Assembly (NCBI GenBank): GCA_040768585.1
Contig: JAXGMQ010000001.1
Location: 1,674,001 to 1,738,000 of the forward strand
Length of the DNA stretch: 64,000 bases
Source: JAXGMQ01 sp040768585
GTDB taxonomy: Bacteria; Caldisericota; Caldisericia; JAAYUI01
Direction: 5' to 3'
Each line of letters opens with the position of its first letter. The first letter of the stretch is position 1. Below the pieces are notes generated by a model that worked only from the letters and a program-made list of their open reading frames with translations, was not told the DNA's origin and ran no database searches. A program made the position numbers and the translations under genes. This document shows, one piece after another, positions 50,071-58,762 of the stretch.

Positions 50071-51177
50071 GTGTCAATCTATCTTGACAACAACTCATCA
50101 ACATTTCCGAAACCAAAAGAGGTAAGGAAGGCCGTTGAGGAATATTTGAATGAGTATTGCACAGTCCCTAATGAGTTTGGAAATTCACTCTCAAAAAAGG
50201 TTAATGGACATATCCAGTCCGCTAGAGAGAGCGTGGCAAAGCTCATTGGAGCAAGCAGCGATGAGATTTATTTTGCAAACAACTCTCAGAACGCATTGAT
50301 GAAAATTCTGGAACTTTTGACGATTTCTGGTGACAGAATCATCACGTCTGAGGGAGATTCACTACTTCACCACGATATCGCGAATATGCAGTCCGTTAGG
50401 GGTGTTGAACACGCAAGGGCTCCCTTTGATTCAAACCTTGGGGTGAAGGCGGCGAGTATAAAAAAGGTTGTAGGTTCCACTAAGGTTGTGGCTCTCTCAG
50501 CCATGAACGCAATAACAGGTGCAATCCTGCCAATCGATGAGATCGCCAGAAATTGTAGTCAAGCGGGTGCGGTGTCGGTCTTTGACCTGTCTGACATCAT
50601 TGGATATTACCCGATTGATGTGAAGGTTTTGGATGTTGATGTTGTCTACTTTGATACCCATAAACATCTCTTCGGCTTGCCTGGTTTGGCGTGTGTTTAT
50701 GTGAACAAGAGGGTTCTTGACAAGCTGAAAAAAGAGGTGACAGACGACCTCTTTACACTGGGTGAGAAAAACATCGCAGCGATAGTGGCACTTTCTGCTG
50801 GCTGTTCCTTCGTGCTACGGGAGAATGTCGAAAGGATAATCAACCACATCAGAACGCTCCGAAATGTTTTGCAGGGAGTTCTGGAGATGTGCAATTCAAT
50901 TGATATCATTGCTCCAAACACTAAAAATTCTGGTTCTGTGCTTTCTTTTACTGTCAGGAACCACATGCCCAATACTCTTGTAGGGCTTCTTGAGGAACGT
51001 TTTGGGTTGCTTATTGGGCATGGTCTGCTTGGGAATCCAGGCACGTGTCGTGCTGTGGGTGCCTTCCCAAATGGCGTGCTGAGGGTATCCATGGGGCTGT
51101 TCAACGCCATGTCTGACGTAGAGTACTTGGGTACTTCTATCGAACGTCTTTTGTCTGAGGTAGGTAAAAGAAGATGA
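50071..51177 (+). CDS. Cysteine desulfurase-like class V aminotransferase lacking the catalytic Cys
   Basis: The product is 368 residues from GTG 50071, 2 nt after the previous stop, with gggtga upstream. SIYLDNNSSTFPKPKEVRKAVEEYL opens a class V PLP enzyme; the PLP lysine is in FDTHKHLFGLPG. In related cysteine desulfurase-like proteins the C-terminus reads L-HCAP-x-x-H-x-x-x-G; here the block is LLGNPGTCRAVGAFPNGVLRVSMGLFN, placing Gly where the catalytic Cys should be and a Cys six residues later. It may act on another substrate or use the displaced Cys. It overlaps the next gene by 4 nt. Confidence 0.8.
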   Translation: MSIYLDNNSSTFPKPKEVRKAVEEYLNEYCTVPNEFGNSLSKKVNGHIQSARESVAKLIGASSDEIYFANNSQNALMKILELLTISGDRIITSEGDSLLHHDIANMQSVRGVEHARAPFDSNLGVKAASIKKVVGSTKVVALSAMNAITGAILPIDEIARNCSQAGAVSVFDLSDIIGYYPIDVKVLDVDVVYFDTHKHLFGLPGLACVYVNKRVLDKLKKEVTDDLFTLGEKNIAAIVALSAGCSFVLRENVERIINHIRTLRNVLQGVLEMCNSIDIIAPNTKNSGSVLSFTVRNHMPNTLVGLLEERFGLLIGHGLLGNPGTCRAVGAFPNGVLRVSMGLFNAMSDVEYLGTSIERLLSEVGKRR

Positions 51178-52373
51178 GAAAAATTGCCGTTTTTGCTTCT
51201 GTTGTGTTGTTCGTTTTTGCGAGTTGTTCATCAACTGTCAAGATAGACACTGAGAGTGGCGACTATGCCGCCTGGAAAACACCCAGAGGATCGTTCTACA
51301 ACAGCGCCTCGTCCATCTACTCCCCAGAACCGCCGTATGCCGTTGTGTGGGAGAAACAACTCCCAAACCCAACACAGGCAACCGTTGTCGCTGCCTCAAC
51401 CATTCTCATCGTGACAGACGATGAGAGCAATATTTATTGCCTGAACCAGGAGGATGGTTCGGTTGTCTGGAGCAGGAAGCTATCTGAGAAACCTGCTGAC
51501 ATCCAGCCGATTATCGGTGTCAATACCATTTTTTGCTTCGATGGAAACAGCAACATCCTCTGTCTTGATGTAAACGATGGAAGCACAATCTGGTCGACTG
51601 AGATCGACGGCAATATTGTTGGCTGGCCGATTATTGATGGAGGAAAGTTGTGGTTTGTGACCGAGTCTCTCCTTTACTGTGTTGAAGAGACCAAGGGAAC
51701 AGTCATCAAAACAAAAGGCTTTGATTGTGAGTTCACACAACCCCCGTCGCTGCAGAGATATCTCTATTTGGTTGCAGGCAACAAGATTATCGCTGTTGAT
51801 GACAAAACATACAACGAGGTTTGGAGCCTCTATTTTCAAAACGATATCATAGGACCAATCGCTTGCGTGCGAAACCTTCTGTATGTGGTAGATGGAAGGC
51901 TGTTCCAGCTTGATGATACAACAGGTGCGGTCATAGGCTCTTACAAATATCTCATGCCAACGACATCCGGTGAGATAATCGATTCCCCGGAGTACCTTGT
52001 GAATTTGGTCTCTCCTCCTGCTGTTTACCAGAATGTTATTTGTGTTGGCACGAGTCAGGGAACTGTGATTGGACTCAATGAGCAGCTTCAGCTTCTTTGG
52101 TCGTTGGGGGTAACACTCCCCGTCGAATCACAGGTGACCATCGGCGCAGACAAGGTTTATTTTGGTGGACAAAATGGGAAGGTGTATGTTGGTTCTGTGG
52201 CAGATGGCAGGTGGCTTTGGCACAACAGCTTCAAATTCATGGATAAGGACGACCCCGTTATGTCGGCAATCACACTTCTTGATAACAGATTTTTCGCGGT
52301 ATCTGTTTCTGGCATCATAAAGAGATTCGATATCGGAGGAGAACCGATGACAAGAGATGAGATGATAAACTAG
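51174..52373 (+). CDS. PQQ-type beta-propeller lipoprotein
   Basis: The product is 399 residues. The signal peptide ends in FVFASC, a lipobox, so Cys18 is probably lipidated and the protein sits on the outer face of the membrane. Blades of the PQQ type repeat: 'IYCLNQEDGSVVWSRKL', 'ILCLDVNDGSTIWSTEI', 'LFQLDDTTGAVIGSYK', 'VYVGSVADGRWLWHNS'. BamB has this fold, but no Bam partner is here and the role is open. It overlaps the desulfurase-like gene by 4 nt (ATGA) and ends the operon. Confidence 0.85.
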   Translation: MRKIAVFASVVLFVFASCSSTVKIDTESGDYAAWKTPRGSFYNSASSIYSPEPPYAVVWEKQLPNPTQATVVAASTILIVTDDESNIYCLNQEDGSVVWSRKLSEKPADIQPIIGVNTIFCFDGNSNILCLDVNDGSTIWSTEIDGNIVGWPIIDGGKLWFVTESLLYCVEETKGTVIKTKGFDCEFTQPPSLQRYLYLVAGNKIIAVDDKTYNEVWSLYFQNDIIGPIACVRNLLYVVDGRLFQLDDTTGAVIGSYKYLMPTTSGEIIDSPEYLVNLVSPPAVYQNVICVGTSQGTVIGLNEQLQLLWSLGVTLPVESQVTIGADKVYFGGQNGKVYVGSVADGRWLWHNSFKFMDKDDPVMSAITLLDNRFFAVSVSGIIKRFDIGGEPMTRDEMIN

Positions 52374-52712
52374 TCCACTTGGATTTGTCCGCTCTTTCTG
52401 TATTGCCCACCCACTTCATTAATTGGATTTCCGTCTGGAGTTTTGTGTTTTTTTTGCATTAGGTCATTCTCTTATTAGTAACAGAGGGTGTTCTGAAATG
52501 ATCACCTAGATGCTGCGACTCTGGTTGGAGGGGAGTATCACTTTTTGAGCGTTATCTGCGTCAAATGAGTTGACTGACCACCAACAAACCCAACGAGTCC
52601 ACCGAGATTTTGATGAATAATCCAGTACATTCAAACTAAATAAAAAATCCCCGGCACCCAAAAACGTGTACCGGGGACGGTAATATCCCTGAAACTCTGG
52701 CGGATGGTTGTC
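52374..52712. other. Non-coding gap between convergent units
   Basis: No gene is seen. Its right part holds the terminator for the minus-strand gene at 52713. Nothing else is recognised in the left 250 nt. Confidence 0.5.
52642..52677 (-). terminator. Rho-independent terminator of the DUF11/PKD protein gene
   Basis: The stem tccccgg / ccgggga, with inner cac/gtg pairing, is followed on the minus strand by TTTTTTA. Confidence 0.85.
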
Positions 52713-55700
52713 TTATTCCACTAGAACGTGGATGTGTTTGTAGAGAGTTACAGCCTTTCCAAATTCATCGGTGACATTGGTTCGGATCAGGTAGTCCCCA
52801 GGTTCGGTGTATGTATGCGTCAACTTGTGCAACATGCTCTCTCCAATGACGAATGTATCAGACTCAGTTTCATCACCCCAGTTAATCGTTGAATTGAATG
52901 GGCTGCAGCCGCTGTGGATCCTCAGCTCGCAATTGAGTTTCTCATCCACCTTGACGATATTGTTTTTGCCGATGTCCTCAATGAAAAGCTCGACCTGGGG
53001 TGTCTCACAACCAGGGCGAGATGACTTGATTGTGATTGCCATCTGAGCGTTCAGCCTGTCCTTGAGACCCGTCACCTCTGCGCTGTTTGTGATGATGTCT
53101 CCGGCTTTGAGATGTGTATTGGCTTTTATTCTGCAATAGACAACGATATCGTACTTCTCACCCGGTGGGATTTCGTCAAAACGCCACTCAACAGTGTTCG
53201 CTTTAACGCTACCCACAGGATTACTCATGACGTACTCAAGGTCATTTGGTAGGTAATCAAACACTTTAATGTCCGTGGCTGTGCCATTGCCTTTGTTACC
53301 AACTGTGATGATGTATTTTACAACATCGCCCACAGCTGCCATGGAGGATTTAGCCGTCTTCTTTGCGAATATCTCTGGTTTTCGAACAAGCACCTTTACT
53401 TCTTTGGAAGCCACGAAGTAGTCGTTAGTGCCACCGTTTCTCTTGCTTACTGTTGCGTTTATCATCGGCTTAAACCAGACGGCGGGAGTGCCACATGGCG
53501 CTTTTATGTAGAGATTGGAGTAGACAATGTTTTTGTTCCTCTCGCTGATCCCCTGCTGTGGGTTGAAGAAGTATTCCAAATCGCCAAGGTCGTAGGGATT
53601 CGCGATGTTAAGCTCGTATTCAAATTGATCATAAAGCCAGGGATTTTTGAGCCTGACGGTAAAGACCTTCCAGTCACCGCACTCATCAAGGTACTGATAG
53701 TCTGGCTGAACATGAAGGAAATTTCCTTCATATGGGATATTGTTACCGATGAAGTTGCGATTCTCGATATCGTTACTACCAAAAGGACTTTCAAGGAAAG
53801 CGCTATCGCTGAAGAAAGTGGAGCAGTAGTAGTATGGCGGATTTATATTCGGAGGAAATGGGTTTGTGTTGTACCTTATATAGAGGGTGTATTCGATTGG
53901 TTCGCCGGTTTCACTATCGACAATTGGCAGGTCTTCAAGATCAATCATTAATATATTTGTGTACATGTGAGACGAATAGTACGTGGGTGAGATCACCCCC
54001 CAGCCATAGTACGGAGGTGGAGCCAAAAGTGACTTGTAGTATATTTTGTATCGTGCCAGAGGATTCATTTGAGGATCTGCCACCGAAACCGTAACAAATG
54101 CATTATTGAAAAACATGTAGAGAAATCTCTTGCCAGGTTCTCTTTGAAATACGAGCGAATACTCGTATGAGGTGAACAGTTGGATTGATGTCCAACCTTG
54201 GTATCTTGTGTTGTAGAATGGAATTTTGTGGTTGAGTATAAGTGGGTTTGAGTCAAGGGGACCTTTTCTGGCTCTTGCATAGACAATATCTGTCTGTTCG
54301 GCGCTCCAAAAATCCATGAAATGCATCGAGCCAACACCAATCAACTCGAAATCGTCCTCTCCAATTACGTATGGTGTAACATCGACTGCTTTTCCATATT
54401 CATTGGCGTGAAGATACGAATAACCCGTCAGCTCATTGAAACCAACGAAATGTGAACCATCCCAGTAGGTCAAAGCGGAGCTGATTCCTGATCCGTTTAC
54501 GTCGGAATACATTTGGTTCCAAGTGATAACAGGGAATTGCTCGTAGCCCATGAGGTCGATTTTGGGATTCTCTGTTTCACCAACGGTTTGTGTTTCGGCG
54601 ACAAACGAGAAAGGATCGATTGAATTCTTGTATCCCCTCCAACTGCCAATCCATCTGCTGCACGCTACACCAACCCTGTTTGAGAGAGGAATACTTTCAT
54701 TCCAAACAATGATTGGGTTGCCATAGTTATCAATTTTGAAATCGGGATAATGCGACTCCCCGTCGGGTGTGTTTGAAACGTTGGTGGACTGGTTTGGGTT
54801 GCCCAGAAGGTCTTCCCAGATGCCATCATCGCGATTCCATCTGGCCATCATTATTTCGCTCTCGGAGTTCTCCCAACACACGATCGGAATGCTGTTGTAC
54901 ACCTCAATCGTTGGCGTGTATTTCTGGGTTTCATCCTTTGTAACAACGGTCATCTGGGCTTGAGCGGGGTTAATACTGCCATATGGAGCAACATCGCCGT
55001 CAAGGTGTTCCCATGTCTCTGTGATGTAGCTCATCCTGGAGGTGACAACTTGCCAGTAGCCATTTATCAGTTTGAGCCAAACCATGTAGATATACTCATC
55101 ATCATAGGCAATGTCGAAGTCTTTGTGGTTGAACTTGTATTCAGTGTCTCCGTTTATGACCGGTTCCCACTCCGGACTGTCGACAGCGCTCTGAACACGC
55201 TTTACATAGTAAAGACTCGAACCACTTGGAGTAGACCAGCTTGCCACAAGATATGGATAATCGTCGTAGAAGTTGCCATACATGGAGTAATTTTTCTTGA
55301 GAGCGAGCATCACCTTCGAGCAAGAGGTGAGGAACCCTGAATCACGGTCGACAACATCATCCAACCCGTGGGTTCTCCGTATTGGTGGGCCATACATGCT
55401 CTTATAACCCTTCCAGGACACTCCATCAAAACGAGCATATGCTGGAAGAAAAACACCCTTGTCATATGTGTCAATCCACGCCAGATGCATCACATCGTCG
55501 CTTATCCTCTTGAAGTCGGGCTTCTGCGAGAAGTTAGGATTGCCAAAGATTGTCGTCGTTTTGTATGTTTCTATTATTTGCTGACCGTCGTACACATGAT
55601 GCTGTCCGTAGAGCCCATAGATACGCCAGTGTCCAGAATTCCCATTGCCCGATACCGTGCCAGGAACGATGGAACCCAACAAAATAGCAGCAGCTATCAA

Positions 55701-55721
55701 TATACTAGTCTTTGCTCTCAT
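52713..55721 (-). CDS. Large secreted protein with propeller-like, DUF11 and PKD domains
   Basis: The product is 1002 residues with a signal peptide (MRAKTSILIAAAILLGSIVPGTVSG). Residues ~35-500 hold sialidase/propeller-like repeats such as 'YPDFKIDNYGNPIIVWNES', 'MHLAWIDTYDKG' and 'IYMVWLKLINGYW'. About 795-890 is a DUF11-type module (VGDVVKYIITVGNKGNGTATDIKVFDYLPNDLEYV...ITNSAEV). About 910-1002 is a PKD-like domain (INWGDETESDTF...HTYTEPGDYLIRTNVTDEFGKAV). Such architectures are cell-surface or matrix proteins. No anchor motif is found. The start has no Shine-Dalgarno but sits 9 nt after a -10 box. It is divergent from copA. Confidence 0.85.
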   Translation of the reverse strand: MRAKTSILIAAAILLGSIVPGTVSGNGNSGHWRIYGLYGQHHVYDGQQIIETYKTTTIFGNPNFSQKPDFKRISDDVMHLAWIDTYDKGVFLPAYARFDGVSWKGYKSMYGPPIRRTHGLDDVVDRDSGFLTSCSKVMLALKKNYSMYGNFYDDYPYLVASWSTPSGSSLYYVKRVQSAVDSPEWEPVINGDTEYKFNHKDFDIAYDDEYIYMVWLKLINGYWQVVTSRMSYITETWEHLDGDVAPYGSINPAQAQMTVVTKDETQKYTPTIEVYNSIPIVCWENSESEIMMARWNRDDGIWEDLLGNPNQSTNVSNTPDGESHYPDFKIDNYGNPIIVWNESIPLSNRVGVACSRWIGSWRGYKNSIDPFSFVAETQTVGETENPKIDLMGYEQFPVITWNQMYSDVNGSGISSALTYWDGSHFVGFNELTGYSYLHANEYGKAVDVTPYVIGEDDFELIGVGSMHFMDFWSAEQTDIVYARARKGPLDSNPLILNHKIPFYNTRYQGWTSIQLFTSYEYSLVFQREPGKRFLYMFFNNAFVTVSVADPQMNPLARYKIYYKSLLAPPPYYGWGVISPTYYSSHMYTNILMIDLEDLPIVDSETGEPIEYTLYIRYNTNPFPPNINPPYYYCSTFFSDSAFLESPFGSNDIENRNFIGNNIPYEGNFLHVQPDYQYLDECGDWKVFTVRLKNPWLYDQFEYELNIANPYDLGDLEYFFNPQQGISERNKNIVYSNLYIKAPCGTPAVWFKPMINATVSKRNGGTNDYFVASKEVKVLVRKPEIFAKKTAKSSMAAVGDVVKYIITVGNKGNGTATDIKVFDYLPNDLEYVMSNPVGSVKANTVEWRFDEIPPGEKYDIVVYCRIKANTHLKAGDIITNSAEVTGLKDRLNAQMAITIKSSRPGCETPQVELFIEDIGKNNIVKVDEKLNCELRIHSGCSPFNSTINWGDETESDTFVIGESMLHKLTHTYTEPGDYLIRTNVTDEFGKAVTLYKHIHVLVE

Positions 55722-55730
55722 AACGGCTAT

Positions 55731-55759
55731 AATTTAACCTGTGTTGCCCATCTAGTCAA
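55731..55759 (-). promoter_or_regulatory. Promoter of the DUF11/PKD protein, probably leaderless
   Basis: On the minus strand TTGACT, a 17-nt spacer and TAAATT, ending 9 nt before ATG 55721. A TATAAT at 55728-55733 on the other strand may be the copA -10, so the divergent promoters overlap. Confidence 0.6.
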
Positions 55760-55776
55760 CATGAGGAGTTGTGTGA

Positions 55777-58056
55777 ATGGAATATGTCGTATTAAGCATC
55801 TGTACGGTTTTTGTCGCCTTCGTTTGGCTGTATTTCTGGCCAAAAAAAATAAACTTCATCACTGATTCGATAGAAAGTTCCATAAAAGCTAATCTAGTTG
55901 TGTCTGGGATGATGTGTACTGGGTGCGCTGCAAATATTTCGAAAACACTTGATGGAATCGATGGTGTCAAGAACATCAGTGTTTCATTTCCAGCATCCCT
56001 TGCTTCCTTCGACTATGACCCATCAAAAGTCTCACCGACAGATATTATCGCACAGATAAAAAAGACTGGCTATGACGCAATTGATTCGTTGGGTAGTGGA
56101 GAAGCCTTGAGAGAGGCCAGAAACAGAAAATTGCAGGATTTGAAGAAAACAAAACAGAGAATGGTGTGGGCGTTGGTTCCTGCTATTTCGGTATTTGTTC
56201 TGTCAATGTCCATGATGTATTGGAAAGCACCACACTGGCTGTCCTGGGTCATACTTGGGCTGGCAGTTCTCGTAGTCGCTGTTGCGGGGTGGCATTTCTT
56301 TGTTGATGCCTGGAAATCTGCTTTAAGCAGACAGACTAACATGAGTACTCTTGTATCTACAGGTGTTCTTTCCTCTATTGTCTTTTCTGTTGTGGCACTG
56401 CTTCTTCCGCAGCTCGAAGGTGGAGCGCTCTATGCTGACGGTGCTGTGATGATAGTGATGCTTGTTTCACTTGGGCATTATCTGCGAACGAGGTCTGAGC
56501 TTGAGGCGATGAAGGATGTTTTTGATGTGGCAAGTCTCATGCCTGACATGGCGCACAAAGTTGATGGTGACAATATCGTTGATGTTCCAAGTGAACACCT
56601 GAAATCCGGTGATGTTGTTCAGATAAGGGTTGGTGAGAGAGCGCCTGCTGATGGAATTGTCGTTTCTGGGGCGTCGGAGTTCAATAATGCCAACATCACC
56701 GGTGAGAGCATCCCTGTGCCTGTAAGCATAGGAAGTGAAGTGTATGCCGGTTCTATCAATGGATTTGGCGCGGTGAACGTAAGATGTGAGAAGGTGGCAG
56801 GAGACACAGTCGTTTCGAGGGTCGTAGGCATGATAGCCTCTGCGCTATCCTCAAAGCCAAAAATCCAGGAGCAGGTCGATAGAATCGCCTCGTTTTTCGT
56901 GCCGATAAGTATAACAGCAGCGGTTGCTGCATTTGCCTTCTGGTATATGGTTGGCAATCCGTCAGTTGCTATTACTGCGGGAATTACAGTGCTTGTGATT
57001 TCTTGTCCATGCGCCCTGGGGCTTGCCACACCTACGGCTTTGTCTGTTGCGTTTGGTATGGCATCAAGAGGGGGAATTCTGGTCAAGAATGCGCAGGCAT
57101 TTGAAAAGATTGACATGACAAAGACCTTTGTCTTTGATAAAACTGGGACACTCACAATAGGAACACCGACTGTCAGAAATGTAGTTACATGTGATATTTC
57201 TGAGGAGGAGTTGTTGGAATTTACGCTCGCGGCTGAATCTGGCTCTGAGCATGTCCTGGCTGGTGCAATCAGAGAGTTTTCTAGAACCAGAAAGATAAAT
57301 TCAAGGGAAAGTCAGGACTTTAAGGCATTGCCTGGACTAGGGGTATCTGCGGTTGTTGATGGGCATACAGTCCACATCGGAAGCCAGAGATTGCTTGAGA
57401 GGCTCAAGATAGACCTGTCCCTCAGGATTGCCGAGTCATTCAAACCCGACGAAGCCGTCTTTTTTGTGATTCGAGATGATAGGATAATCGGAGGATTTGG
57501 GCTTGTCGATCCGGTCAAACCCGATTCAAAAGAAACAATAGGCTTCCTGAAGAACAGGGGGATTTTGACAGTTCTCCTCTCAGGTGACCGGAGAGAGGTT
57601 TGCGAGGAGGTTGCGTCAAATCTCGGTATTGACGTCGTCTATTCGCAGGTTTTGCCTGAAGAGAAGGTCGAGACGATAAAAGCTCTGAGGGCGAATGGCT
57701 TCACAGCCATGATGGGGGACGGCATCAACGATGCCGCAGCCTTGGCTGCCGCAGACGTATCCATCGCCCCAAAAAGCGGCACGGGATTGGCTTTGGATGT
57801 TGCAGAGATAACACTTCTGACCGATGACACCAAAGCCATCAAAACCATTTTCATACTGTCTGGGGCTACCAGAAAAAACATCACCTGGAGCCTTTTCTGG
57901 GCTTTTGCCTACAACGCGCTGGCGATACCAGTTGCCGCTGGTGCGCTCTACGGAATGGGCATACTTCTGAACCCAATGATCGCGTCAGCGGCGATGGCTG
58001 CGTCATCCGTCACAGTCGTCCTCAATGCACTGAGACTCAAGTTTCTGAGGCTATAA
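55777..58056 (+). CDS. copA: Copper-exporting P1B-type ATPase
   Basis: The product is 759 residues from ATG 55777 (gaggag 8 nt upstream). One HMA domain carries Cys47-x-x-Cys50 (GMMCTGCAAN). Catalytic motifs: TGES 308-311, CPC 410-412 in the membrane, phosphorylated Asp in DKTGTLT 454-460, GDGINDAAAL. AFAYNALAIP and MAASS in the last helices are Cu(I) P1B-1 signatures. It pumps Cu(I) out of the cytosol. Two oddities: a hydrophobic segment (residues 1-21) precedes the HMA domain, and the HP motif reads SEHV instead of SEHP. Its 3' end is 23 nt from a convergent response regulator. Confidence 0.94.
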   Translation: MEYVVLSICTVFVAFVWLYFWPKKINFITDSIESSIKANLVVSGMMCTGCAANISKTLDGIDGVKNISVSFPASLASFDYDPSKVSPTDIIAQIKKTGYDAIDSLGSGEALREARNRKLQDLKKTKQRMVWALVPAISVFVLSMSMMYWKAPHWLSWVILGLAVLVVAVAGWHFFVDAWKSALSRQTNMSTLVSTGVLSSIVFSVVALLLPQLEGGALYADGAVMIVMLVSLGHYLRTRSELEAMKDVFDVASLMPDMAHKVDGDNIVDVPSEHLKSGDVVQIRVGERAPADGIVVSGASEFNNANITGESIPVPVSIGSEVYAGSINGFGAVNVRCEKVAGDTVVSRVVGMIASALSSKPKIQEQVDRIASFFVPISITAAVAAFAFWYMVGNPSVAITAGITVLVISCPCALGLATPTALSVAFGMASRGGILVKNAQAFEKIDMTKTFVFDKTGTLTIGTPTVRNVVTCDISEEELLEFTLAAESGSEHVLAGAIREFSRTRKINSRESQDFKALPGLGVSAVVDGHTVHIGSQRLLERLKIDLSLRIAESFKPDEAVFFVIRDDRIIGGFGLVDPVKPDSKETIGFLKNRGILTVLLSGDRREVCEEVASNLGIDVVYSQVLPEEKVETIKALRANGFTAMMGDGINDAAALAAADVSIAPKSGTGLALDVAEITLLTDDTKAIKTIFILSGATRKNITWSLFWAFAYNALAIPVAAGALYGMGILLNPMIASAAMAASSVTVVLNALRLKFLRL

Positions 58057-58079
58057 TCCAACGAAGGCAGGTTGAGCCG

Positions 58080-58748
58080 TCAGAACTCCCTTTCTATCTC
58101 TGCCACTGACTCATCCTTGATGATAAACTCACCTTTGATGTTTTCTGCCGCCTTGTACGCATCGTGTCCTGTTTCGCCATTCCGACCCTTGGCTGCGAAT
58201 GGTCGACCACGGTTGTAGAATACCGCGAGGTCAGGCTCGACATCATCACCAATATACAGCCCGCCCGTGAAAAGAACGGTCATGAGAACCCTCTCCACAT
58301 TGTCGAAGGTTGCCTTCTCAATTCTTCTCTCGACCAGGATCCTGTCGAGCAACCTCTGTCTGGCGCTGTACATGTTGTCCATGACACCGCCGATGTGTTC
58401 GAGGAGTTCCTTTGGCTTGATGGGTTTTGTGAAGTAGTCGATGATACCTGATGAAAGCCCTTTTATCATGAGTTCGAGATCGTCTCTAGCTGTTAGAAAG
58501 ATGAAAGGGATATGGGCGGTTCTTTTGTCCTCTGTAAGAGCTTTCCTGAACTCAAACCCATCCATCTCTGGCATTAGGATGTCGCAAATAATAAGGTCTG
58601 GTGTGCCGTTGGACAAGTCCATGAGAGCGTTCTGAGCGGACTCGAAGGCGTTCACCTCATAACCCGCTCCCTCAAGCACGGTCTTGATAACATTCACCAC
58701 TGGTGGCGAGTCATCAATAATCATTATCTGACCCTTATTGATATACAT
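58080..58748 (-). CDS. Response regulator with DUF4388 (PATAN-like) output domain
   Basis: The product is 222 residues from ATG 58748, five nt after gagagg. Residues 8-125 are a receiver domain: MIIDDSPP acidic pair, phospho-Asp in LIICDILMPEMDG, and KPIKPKELL with the conserved Lys. Residues ~150-222 (LFTGGLYIGDDVEPDLAVFYNRGRPFAAKGRNGETGHDAYKAAENIKGEF) match the DUF4388 pattern, a protein-interaction domain, not DNA-binding. It lies 14 nt after the giant beta-helix protein on the same strand, so it may report on or control surface behaviour. No kinase is adjacent. Confidence 0.85.
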   Translation of the reverse strand: MYINKGQIMIIDDSPPVVNVIKTVLEGAGYEVNAFESAQNALMDLSNGTPDLIICDILMPEMDGFEFRKALTEDKRTAHIPFIFLTARDDLELMIKGLSSGIIDYFTKPIKPKELLEHIGGVMDNMYSARQRLLDRILVERRIEKATFDNVERVLMTVLFTGGLYIGDDVEPDLAVFYNRGRPFAAKGRNGETGHDAYKAAENIKGEFIIKDESVAEIEREF

Positions 58749-58762
58749 TATGCCTCTCTTTT

